Source of the DNA: Allolucifera butyrica
GTDB lineage: Bacteria; Bacillota; Negativicutes; Sporomusales; UPPP01
Reading direction: 5' to 3'
Assembly: GCF_900476375.1 (NCBI RefSeq)
Contig: NZ_UPPP01000063.1
Coordinates: 1-64,000 of the forward strand
DNA length: 64,000 bases
Shown here: positions 26,294-35,007 of the stretch, in pieces
Numbering within the stretch: position 1 is the stretch's first letter
Layout: the number at the start of each line of letters is the position of its first letter
The notes under the pieces: generated by a model
Databases searched by the model: none
The model's input: the letters and a program-made list of their open reading frames with translations, nothing else
What the model was told of the DNA's origin: nothing
Program-made: the position numbers and the translations under genes

Positions 26294-26355
26294 CTGTTTT
26301 CACCTTCTCTGTTAAAAAAATCGTGCTTTATAGTATGAAGAGGAGGGATCAAAAG

Positions 26356-27198
26356 GTGAAAGAAAAGGCGGCTTTTTTGCGGCACGTAATTTTATGGCTG
26401 ACAGTGATCCTTGTATTGACTGGGACCGGCTGTCTAAGAAAACCGGCCCCTAAACCGGATATGCCGCGGGTTGCCCACGGTGTCATGCTTGACGGTTTGG
26501 CGGTCGGCAATATGACCGGTCAGGAACTGACCGGCTTGGTAACGGCGTTGGAAAGTCAGGAGAACCGTTCGCCGGTGAATGCCCGGTTTGATGATTTAAC
26601 AGGCGATATACTGCCCGGTAACACAGGAAGGGCCATTAACGCCGGAGCTACGGTGGAACGGGTCATGGCAGCAGCGGCGGGCAGTTTGGTTCAAGTTCAA
26701 TATAGGATATTATGGCCGGAAATTACGGAAAATAAATTGCGTCAGGCCCGGCTGATCGGCAGATACCGGTCCCCTCTGCTGGACAGTACACCCGCACGGG
26801 TGCAGAATATTCTTCAGACTACCCGGCTGGTCAATAATACCGTTTTACCGGTGGAAAATGAATTTTCTTTTAATCGCACAACCGGCGAACCTACTTTGGC
26901 GCGAGGGTTTCAAAAAGCCGCCGTTTTTGCTGCCGACGGACAAACTGTACAGGAAGTAGGCGGCGGAATGTGCCAGGTTTCATCAACGCTATATTGCGCC
27001 GTACGGCAGGCCGGACTGCCTGTCACGGAACGGCATCCTCACTCCCGCCCGGTGGCGTATGTACCGCCGGGCTATGATGCAACCACGTATACCGATAAGA
27101 ATTTCCGGTTTGTGAATGCCCGGCGCCATCCCCTGATAATCCGGGCATGGACGGATAACCGGCAAGTAACGGTGGACTTATGGGAATTGATGTTGTAA
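26356..27198 (+). CDS. VanW-domain protein, membrane-anchored or lipoprotein
   Basis: 280 residues. The GTG at 26356 is preferred because GGAGGG precedes it at 8 nt. The N-terminal hydrophobic segment ends in TGTGC, an imperfect lipobox. The VanW core is clear (NEFSFNRTTGEPTLARGFQKAAVF, EVGGGMCQVSSTLYCAV, RHPHSRPVAYVPPGYDATT). VanW proteins are linked to cell-wall modification, with activity undefined. A SpoIID-like gene follows on the same strand. Confidence 0.87.
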   Translation: MKEKAAFLRHVILWLTVILVLTGTGCLRKPAPKPDMPRVAHGVMLDGLAVGNMTGQELTGLVTALESQENRSPVNARFDDLTGDILPGNTGRAINAGATVERVMAAAAGSLVQVQYRILWPEITENKLRQARLIGRYRSPLLDSTPARVQNILQTTRLVNNTVLPVENEFSFNRTTGEPTLARGFQKAAVFAADGQTVQEVGGGMCQVSSTLYCAVRQAGLPVTERHPHSRPVAYVPPGYDATTYTDKNFRFVNARRHPLIIRAWTDNRQVTVDLWELML

Positions 27199-27217
27199 AG
27201 CCTCTATGAGCGGGAAC

Positions 27218-27247
27218 GCATAATCAGGAGGACTTATTACCATACTA
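27218..27247 (+). promoter_or_regulatory. Sigma-G-like promoter match upstream of the SpoIID-like gene
   Basis: GCATA (27218-27222), an 18-nt spacer and CATACTA (27241-27247) match the forespore consensus gnATR-N18-cATnhTA. A caveat is that the expected start falls inside the ribosome-binding region, giving a very short leader. Confidence 0.35.
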
Positions 27248-27265
27248 AGGGGGGAGGTGGGAGGT

Positions 27266-28264
27266 TTGCGCAAAAATAAGCGCTTTTTTATCGCAACCCT
27301 TGCTGTTCTTGTTGTAATTACGGTCACGGGAGCCTATACACTACTGCGTTCTCCCGCTCCCAAACCATCGCCGCCTGTTCCACGGCCGCAGCCGATTCAG
27401 CCGATACCGGGTGCGCCGCCCTTTGATATGAGTAAATATAAGAAGGAACCGGTTATTACCGTCTGGATAGCGGATAAGGGAAAGGTGGAAACCATGCCGC
27501 TGGAAACGTATTTGGAAGGCGTCATCGCCCAGGAGATGGAACCCAACTGGCCTATGGAAGCGTTGGCCGCCCAGGCGATTGTATCGCGTACCTTGACTCT
27601 GAACGCCATGGAAGCCGGGACGATCCGGAAACTGCATCATGCCGATGTGAGTACCTCCAAGGACGAATTGCAGGCTTATGCGCCGCAGAAAATTAATAAC
27701 GCCATACGAACAGCCGTGCAAAATACACGCGGTCAAATCCTGCTGTATGCAGGAAGTTTGGTTAATGCCATTTATAGTTCATGTAACGGACAGATCAGTG
27801 CTACCAAGGAAGAAAGTTTTCCTACCGAGATTCCAGTTGACACACCTTATTTTCAGCCGGTTACGGATAACTGTTTCCAGTATGCACCGCCGAATGAGCA
27901 AAAGTGGGAGGTTAAGATACCGGCGTCGGAAGTGGCCCGGACCATCGGTTACCAGGGGAATCCCGCCGATATTGCGATTCTGGAAAAGGGGCCGTCAGGT
28001 CGCATTTTATATATTGGCGCCGGCAATCAAAAAATGTATGGTTCTGATTTTCGCAAAGCCATTGGCTATGACCGTCTCAAATCAACCCTGATTACACAAA
28101 TGACTTATCATAATGGCTATTTCACGTTTCAGGGCTTAGGATGGGGCAACGGGGTGGGACTTTGCCAATGGGGAGCGTATACCTACGCTCAACAGGGCTG
28201 GAAGGCGGCAGACATTATCCGCCATTACTATGTGGGGACTCAGATTGTTAAACTATGGGACTGA
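27266..28264 (+). CDS. SpoIID/LytB-domain protein
   Basis: 332 residues. A TTG start at 27266 is chosen because AAGGGGGGAGG lies eight bases before it; a GTG nine bases earlier overlaps that site. An N-terminal membrane anchor (about 6-26), a Pro-rich linker, then the SpoIID domain (PLETYLEGVIAQEMEPNWPMEALAAQAIVSRT, IYSSCNGQIS, GWGNGVGLCQWGAYTYAQQGW) are visible. SpoIID-type enzymes are lytic transglycosylases that act on denuded glycan in engulfment or germination. Here the usual GHGVGMSQYGA motif has Asn and Cys substitutions. Followed by a small nuclease-like gene. Confidence 0.88.
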   Translation: MRKNKRFFIATLAVLVVITVTGAYTLLRSPAPKPSPPVPRPQPIQPIPGAPPFDMSKYKKEPVITVWIADKGKVETMPLETYLEGVIAQEMEPNWPMEALAAQAIVSRTLTLNAMEAGTIRKLHHADVSTSKDELQAYAPQKINNAIRTAVQNTRGQILLYAGSLVNAIYSSCNGQISATKEESFPTEIPVDTPYFQPVTDNCFQYAPPNEQKWEVKIPASEVARTIGYQGNPADIAILEKGPSGRILYIGAGNQKMYGSDFRKAIGYDRLKSTLITQMTYHNGYFTFQGLGWGNGVGLCQWGAYTYAQQGWKAADIIRHYYVGTQIVKLWD

Positions 28265-28290
28265 CACAGGAAACGGAAGAAGGTGCGGTC

Positions 28291-28791
28291 ATGGAGAATG
28301 AAGAATTGACCGGCTATCCGCCCCGACGGTATTTACACCGGGTGTCGGTCAACCCCAGCGCCGATCATTTGTGTAAGGTGATTGTCCATAATGGGGGAGC
28401 ACTGCAAGCGATCCGGAATACGCCGTTTCGCAAAAGTGTAGAAGCGGAACGGGTAATTGCCGAAGATATGAAATTATTAGGATTTCAACATTCGGTGACT
28501 AACCGTAAGTATACACCGCTGTTTAAAAACGGACTGAATTTTGAAATTGATTTTTATCACCCCGAATTCCGGGTGGCGGTGGAAGTGGAAAAAGGGGAGA
28601 TTAATAATATTTGGAAAAACATATGTAAATTTGCCGAGTCGCCTGTGATCCGGCATGGCGTGATCCTGGTGCCGGTCATCCGGCAGGGACAGCAAAGCAG
28701 CAGCGAATTCTATCTCAATACACTGAAACGGTTATGTCATATTGAAAAAGTCTTTTCGTTTATTGACAGTTTGTTGATTATCGGTTATTAA
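28291..28791 (+). CDS. Small PD-(D/E)XK nuclease-like protein
   Basis: 166 residues, soluble. I do not recognise a named family. The segment 84-101 (FEIDFYHPEFRVAVEVEK) has the arrangement of a PD-(D/E)XK nuclease core: Asp87, a beta hairpin, then Glu98, Glu100 and Lys101. An upstream Glu (SVEAERVIAEDM) could be the helix-borne ligand. The ATG at 28291 follows GAAGGTG; the frame begins 27 nt past the SpoIID-like stop. A role in DNA cleavage or repair is inference from the motif alone. Confidence 0.5.
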   Translation: MENEELTGYPPRRYLHRVSVNPSADHLCKVIVHNGGALQAIRNTPFRKSVEAERVIAEDMKLLGFQHSVTNRKYTPLFKNGLNFEIDFYHPEFRVAVEVEKGEINNIWKNICKFAESPVIRHGVILVPVIRQGQQSSSEFYLNTLKRLCHIEKVFSFIDSLLIIGY

Positions 28792-28792
28792 A

Positions 28793-28840
28793 GGCCGCTG
28801 TAAAGCCGTTGATTTTTGCGGCCGGGAATTTACAGCGGCT
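28793..28840 (+). terminator. Hairpin with internal stem after the nuclease-like gene
   Basis: GCCGCTGTAAA and TTTACAGCGGC form the outer stem, enclosing a smaller GCCG...CGGC stem. There is no clean T run, so termination is uncertain. Confidence 0.5.
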
Positions 28841-28893
28841 ATTATAAATATAATAAATAATCGGGGAGAGACAGTTTTTAACGCCTCATCCTG

Positions 28894-28942
28894 AACAGGC
28901 GCCGCCTGAGCCAATGCATGGACCCGGGCGGCGCCTGTTTTC
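28894..28942 (+). terminator. Strong GC-rich terminator hairpin
   Basis: ACAGGCGCCGCC and GGGCGGCGCCTGT pair, with an inner CCAATGCATGG stem, followed by TTTTCT. It stands alone in a 318-bp gap, about 50 bp after the previous hairpin. Confidence 0.65.
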
Positions 28943-28982
28943 TATTAATCCTTCTGCCTGATGATTTCCGGATGGTTTCCCT

Positions 28983-29034
28983 GTGCCCCGAGCCCTGCGC
29001 CATAGACCGAAAAACCGCGTTAACGGCTTTTCTT
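28983..29034 (+). repeat. GC-rich dispersed repeat with hairpin
   Basis: GCCCCGAGCCCTGCGCC is followed by GACCGAAAAACCGC-GTTAAC-GGCTTTTCTT. It has the same two-part layout as the copies at 16752 and 59098. Confidence 0.6.
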
Positions 29035-29109
29035 ATGGTATTTTGACAGCAATTACGTTATAATATAACGGTATTGTATTCTAATGTCGAAGGCGAAATG
29101 AGGTTTGTC

Positions 29110-29559
29110 ATGACTAACGTCATCGTGACGGTTATTGGTACCCAGAAGGAGGACGGCGGCGAGGCGGAGCGGATTGAGCTTGTAACTGCCGGACGCCATT
29201 ACCGGAAAAACGGGATTGATTATATCAGCTATGAAGAATCAGCAATTACGGGCATGGAGGGTACGACGACGCTTTTAAAATTATCCCCTGACAGTTTGAC
29301 GTTAGTCCGAATGGGTAGGATCGAGCACAAACAACAATTTTGTCTGGGTGAAAAACATACCGGGACCTATATTACTCCCTTTGGCAGGATGGAGACAGCG
29401 GTTTGGACCACACGGCTGGAGATATCCCTGGCGGCACCGGCCGGCAGCGTCGAATTAGCTTATGAACTGGAAATTGACGGACGATGGCAGAGTACAAACA
29501 CTTTGTCCGTTACTATACGAGAAGAAAGGAATCAGGAACATGAAAGAAGCGCTACATAA
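29110..29559 (+). CDS. DUF1934 (YwiB-like) calycin-fold protein
   Basis: 149 residues with the ATG at 29110 preceded by GAGG. The protein is a predicted all-beta barrel (VIVTVIGTQKEDG, DYISYEESAITGMEGTTTLLKL, TPFGRMETAVWTTRLE). In B. subtilis ywiB sits directly upstream of argS, and the same holds here with a 20-nt overlap, which supports the family call. Molecular function is unknown. Confidence 0.85.
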   Translation: MTNVIVTVIGTQKEDGGEAERIELVTAGRHYRKNGIDYISYEESAITGMEGTTTLLKLSPDSLTLVRMGRIEHKQQFCLGEKHTGTYITPFGRMETAVWTTRLEISLAAPAGSVELAYELEIDGRWQSTNTLSVTIREERNQEHERSAT

Positions 29560-31198
29560 GGCCATTCAGGCGGCAGCCATGCAGGCGGTGCAAGATGGAA
29601 TTTTCCGTATAGAGGAATGGCCGTCTGTTATTTTGGAAGTCCCGCCGCAGAAAGAATTTGGTGATTTTGCGACGAATTTTGCCATGCAAGCCGCCCGGGC
29701 GGCGAAAACCAACCCAAGAGTAATTGCGCAGGCAATTGTTGAACGGTTAAAAGAACCCTGGCTGGAAAGGGCAGCCATCGCCGGACCGGGATTTATTAAC
29801 TTTTACCTGAAACCGGACTGGCTGTATAATATGCTGGCCGGCATTTTGGCGGCCGGTCCCCGCTATGGCCAGATAAACACCGGCGCCGGCCGGAAAATAC
29901 AAGTGGAATTTGTCAGTGCCAATCCAACCGGCCCGCTGCATGTAGGGCACGGCCGGGGGGCAGCGGTGGGCAGTGCCTTGGTCAATCTCCTGCGTGCCGC
30001 CGGGTACGATGTGGAGGCTGAATTTTATATTAACGACGCCGGCAACCAGATTGATAATCTGGCGGCCTCAGTCAATGCCCGGTATTTGGAATTACTGGGC
30101 CAATCCGTAAGTTTTCCGGAAGACGGTTATCATGGCCGCGACATTATTGAGACCGCGCAGCGTATTATCGACCGGGACGGTGAAAAATACCTGACCATGC
30201 CGCAAGAAGAACGGCTTGCCGTATTCAAAGAACTGGCCCTGGCCGAAAAACTGGCGGCGCTCAAGGAAGATTTGGCGGCATTCGGCGTGACCTTTGACGT
30301 GTGGTTCAGTGAACGGACACTGCATCAGGCCGGCGCCATTGAAGAAACATGCCGGACTCTTCGGCAAAAGGGCTATATATATGAGCAAGATGGGGCTTTA
30401 TGGCTAAAATCAACGGCCTATGGCGACGACAAGGACCGGGTGGTTATCCGGGACAACGGCGTTCCCACGTATTTGGCGGCCGATATTGCCTACCACAAGA
30501 ATAAATTTGAACGGGGATTTGATACGGTTATCAATATTTGGGGCGCGGACCACCACGGGTATATTCCCCGGGTGAAAGCCGCCATTGCCGCTCTGGGTTT
30601 TAATCCGGACCAGTTAGAAGTTTTGATTTTACAAATGGTTAGTTTATACCAGGGTGGAGAACTGGTGAAAATGTCAAAACGCACCGGACAGGGGATTACT
30701 CTTACCGAATTAATGGAAGAGGTAGGTACCGACGCGGCCCGGTTCTTCTTCATTATGCGCTCCACCGACAGCCAACTGGATTTCGACCTCGATTTAGCCA
30801 AGTCCAGCTCAAACGAAAATCCGGTTTATTATATTCAGTATGCTCACGCCCGCATCTGCAGCATATTCCGGCAGGCAGCTGAAAATGATATTGTTTTGAA
30901 TGATATGGCGGAAGTGAAGCTGGAGTTTTTGAACACTGCCTACGAAATAGATCTGATCAAGAAACTGGGACAATATCCGGAGGAAATTGCCGCCGCCGCT
31001 GCCGAACGGGCTCCCCATCATATTGCCAGATATGCCCATGAATTAGCCTCTTTATTTCATACTTTCTATAATCAATGCCGCATAATCGGTGTGGAACCCG
31101 GATTGGCGGCGGCACGACTGGCGATGGTAGCCGCTGTTCGGGATACACTTTGCCACGCATTGACTATTTTGGGCGTGTCTGCGCCGGAAAAGATGTAA
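29540..31198 (+). CDS. argS: Arginine-tRNA ligase
   Basis: 552 residues from the ATG at 29540 (AAGGAATCAGGA upstream). The N-terminal Arg-specific domain (KEFGDFATNFAMQAA) is followed by the HIGH-type motif SANPTGPLHVGHGRG, then NDAGNQIDNLA, KMSKR-type LVKMSKRTGQGITL and a DALR anticodon-binding domain (YYIQYAHARICSIFRQA to the end). I looked for a T-box leader upstream and saw none. Confidence 0.97.
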   Translation: MKEALHKAIQAAAMQAVQDGIFRIEEWPSVILEVPPQKEFGDFATNFAMQAARAAKTNPRVIAQAIVERLKEPWLERAAIAGPGFINFYLKPDWLYNMLAGILAAGPRYGQINTGAGRKIQVEFVSANPTGPLHVGHGRGAAVGSALVNLLRAAGYDVEAEFYINDAGNQIDNLAASVNARYLELLGQSVSFPEDGYHGRDIIETAQRIIDRDGEKYLTMPQEERLAVFKELALAEKLAALKEDLAAFGVTFDVWFSERTLHQAGAIEETCRTLRQKGYIYEQDGALWLKSTAYGDDKDRVVIRDNGVPTYLAADIAYHKNKFERGFDTVINIWGADHHGYIPRVKAAIAALGFNPDQLEVLILQMVSLYQGGELVKMSKRTGQGITLTELMEEVGTDAARFFFIMRSTDSQLDFDLDLAKSSSNENPVYYIQYAHARICSIFRQAAENDIVLNDMAEVKLEFLNTAYEIDLIKKLGQYPEEIAAAAAERAPHHIARYAHELASLFHTFYNQCRIIGVEPGLAAARLAMVAAVRDTLCHALTILGVSAPEKM

Positions 31199-31268
31199 AA
31201 AAAGAGGAATTTGCGTCCGCGTGAGGAATAATACCAAAAATATTTTTACGGCGGAGGTAACAACTACT

Positions 31269-31631
31269 ATGGCGGATAGAACAAGATTGCAATCGGAAGT
31301 TGATTTAGCATACAAAATTCTGCAGCAGACAGGACATTCGCTGTATTTCCGGGAACTAATCAGTCAAGTGTTAAACAGTAAGCAGGAGAAAGTTTACTCC
31401 ATGGCTCACGCCATAGCGGAAGTCCATACTCAGATTAATATGGACAGCCGCTTTATGCATATGGGGAAGGGAATGTGGGGGTTAACCGAATGGATGCCGC
31501 AGCGCGGGGTCCGTTACATGGAAGAAACAGCGGCTACGACATCGGACAGTCACCGGCGGCGGGAAAAACTGCTGGCCGAAATTCAGCAGGATTATGCCGC
31601 CACCGCAATGGAAGCGGAAGAACACGAATAA
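31269..31631 (+). CDS. rpoE: RNA polymerase delta subunit, short form
   Basis: 120 residues. The ATG at 31269 lies after GGAGG. The N-terminal HARE-HTH domain (DLAYKILQQTGHSLYFRELISQVL ... MGKGMWGLTEW) is clear. In Bacillus the protein is about 170 residues with a long Asp/Glu tail; here the tail is only ~40 residues and mixed in charge (RRREKLLAEIQQDYAATAMEAEEHE), so the nucleic-acid-mimicking function may be reduced. Position between argS and pyrG matches Bacillus. Confidence 0.88.
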   Translation: MADRTRLQSEVDLAYKILQQTGHSLYFRELISQVLNSKQEKVYSMAHAIAEVHTQINMDSRFMHMGKGMWGLTEWMPQRGVRYMEETAATTSDSHRRREKLLAEIQQDYAATAMEAEEHE

Positions 31632-31662
31632 GCGTTGTTATTGGAAGTAGTAATCTTCCCTA

Positions 31663-31691
31663 TTGACACCGTCTGACAAAAAGGGTAAACT
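31663..31691 (+). promoter_or_regulatory. Sigma-A-like promoter of pyrG
   Basis: TTGACA (31663-31668), a 17-nt spacer and TAAACT (31686-31691). I saw no GGG start or leader terminator of the kind used for B. subtilis pyrG attenuation. Confidence 0.6.
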
Positions 31692-31721
31692 TATATGGTT
31701 GAAAATGCAAGAGTAATTTAG

Positions 31722-33353
<1,632 letters not shown>

Positions 33354-33360
33354 GGCGGAT

Positions 33361-33393
33361 AGACTGTTGGACATTCCAACAGTCTATTTTTGC
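33361..33393 (+). terminator. Terminator after pyrG
   Basis: AGACTGTTGGA and TCCAACAGTCT pair around CAT, then ATTTTT. Confidence 0.85.
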
Positions 33394-33462
33394 TATGATG
33401 AGGGATACTAGCGGAAGAAGGATTCTCTGCCCGGTGTACCTACCATTTAAAGGAGGGTTTTC

Positions 33463-34392
33463 ATGTATAAACGTTCAGTCGTATTGGTGATTGCTTTTAT
33501 TGTGCTGCTTTCGTTGGTTGCGGCGGCTTTTGCCGTTCCCGCCCTGAGACACCGCGGCCAAAGCAGCGGGGGGAAAATTGCCGTTATCTATGTTGACGGT
33601 GTTATCATGGGCGGACGGGGAGAAAGCACGCTGCTAACGCAGAACGGCGGTACGGACAATCTGATCCGGCAGCTTCACCAGGCCCGGGATGACAAAGACG
33701 TGCGAGCCGTTATCCTGCGTATTAACAGCCCCGGCGGCAGTGTACCCGCGACCCAGGAGGTGGGTGAGGAAATACTGAAATTGCGCCGGACCGGCAAAAT
33801 TGTCGTTACTTCCATGGGGGATATGGCCGCTTCCGGCGGTTACTGGCTGGCGGCAGTCACGGATAAGATTTATGCGAATCCCGCTACGCTGACGGGAAGT
33901 ATCGGCGTATATATGCCCTATGCCAATTGGCAGGAGCTTTATAAAAAAATCGGTGTTTATCAGGAAAAAATTAAAAGTGGTCCCCATAAGGACATTTTAT
34001 CCCCCGAAAGGCCCATGACACCGGAAGAACGGGCGATTATCCAGAACATGGTCAACGATATGTACGAACAATTTGTGAAGGTTGTCGCCGAGGGACGGAA
34101 AATGGATCCCGCTAAAGTAAGGCAATTAGCCGACGGCAGGATTTACACGGGGCGTCAGGCTAAGGACCTGGGATTGGTGGATGAACTGGGAAATTTATAT
34201 GATGCGATTGCCGGTACGGCGCAACTGGCAGGAATTCATGGAAAGCCCCAAATCGTCGAATATGGCAAAACCAATCCGTGGTCTGTATTGTTTGGCGCCA
34301 ATAACCAGCTGAATCTGGAGCAATTGCTGCAGCGGCAGTTCCAGGGCGATTTACCGGTTACAGCGCCACTGGCAATGCCGGTAAGATGGTAG
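33463..34392 (+). CDS. sppA: Signal peptide peptidase SppA, short single-domain form
   Basis: 309 residues with an N-terminal membrane anchor (about 7-25). The nucleophile Ser lies in GDMAASGGYWLA and the general-base Lys is expected in YQEKIKSGPHKD. LRINSPGGSVPATQE and LTGSIGVYM are family hallmarks. It cleaves membrane-embedded remnants of signal peptides. The start has AAAGGAGG upstream. A Yip1-family gene follows 10 bp later. Confidence 0.93.
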   Translation: MYKRSVVLVIAFIVLLSLVAAAFAVPALRHRGQSSGGKIAVIYVDGVIMGGRGESTLLTQNGGTDNLIRQLHQARDDKDVRAVILRINSPGGSVPATQEVGEEILKLRRTGKIVVTSMGDMAASGGYWLAAVTDKIYANPATLTGSIGVYMPYANWQELYKKIGVYQEKIKSGPHKDILSPERPMTPEERAIIQNMVNDMYEQFVKVVAEGRKMDPAKVRQLADGRIYTGRQAKDLGLVDELGNLYDAIAGTAQLAGIHGKPQIVEYGKTNPWSVLFGANNQLNLEQLLQRQFQGDLPVTAPLAMPVRW

Positions 34393-34402
34393 GTGGGACA
34401 GT

Positions 34403-34981
34403 ATGGGAAAATTTATGGAATTGATTTATGATGTGCTCTTTAGTCCCGGCAAGGCTTTTCCGGAAATTGCGGCGGGACGGTACGTCCGGTACAGTCTGGC
34501 GGCGATGCTGCTTAGTATTATTATTCCGCTGGGAGCGATTTACCTGGCCTTAAAAACAGCCGGACTGCCGCAGGCCGTTCATGTGGTCATAGTGATTCAG
34601 GTTTTAGGCAGTCTGATTGTATGGTTTTTGGGGGCTGCCGTTTGGAATCTGGTAGCAGAATTTTTCGGTGGCAGGGGAACGGGACTGGGACTTTTCACGG
34701 CTCTCGGGTTCGCTCAATTGCCCCGGATTTTTTTGGTACCCCTGGGCGTTCTGTCGATGGTACTGCCCGCAGAGATTCGGTCTTTCTGGCTGGCCGCGAC
34801 GGGGCTCGTCGTTTTATTTTGGACCCTGACCCTGGATGTGTATGCCATCCGGGGAGCGTATACTTTCTCCGTGGCTAAAGCGGTATTGGTGCTGCTGACG
34901 CCATTATTGGCAATGATTATTATGATGATTATGGTAATTGCCTTTATGAGTGTAAGTTTTCTTCATTTTGTTAAATTATGA
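34403..34981 (+). CDS. Yip1-domain membrane protein
   Basis: 192 residues with about five membrane segments. MELIYDVLFSPGKAFPEIA at the N-terminus and the hydrophobic core (FGGRGTGLGLFTALGFAQLPRIFLVPLG) are typical of bacterial Yip1/DUF1282 proteins, whose function is unknown. It is probably cotranscribed with sppA (10-bp gap) and with the lipoprotein gene downstream. Confidence 0.78.
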   Translation: MGKFMELIYDVLFSPGKAFPEIAAGRYVRYSLAAMLLSIIIPLGAIYLALKTAGLPQAVHVVIVIQVLGSLIVWFLGAAVWNLVAEFFGGRGTGLGLFTALGFAQLPRIFLVPLGVLSMVLPAEIRSFWLAATGLVVLFWTLTLDVYAIRGAYTFSVAKAVLVLLTPLLAMIIMMIMVIAFMSVSFLHFVKL

Positions 34982-35007
34982 TTTGCTTTTGAGGATTGGG
35001 AGAGAAA

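Noticed and set aside
28840-29110. T-box leader for argS
   Set aside because: No T-box sequence (AGGGTGGNACCGCG) or specifier-loop features were found; the hairpins look like terminators.
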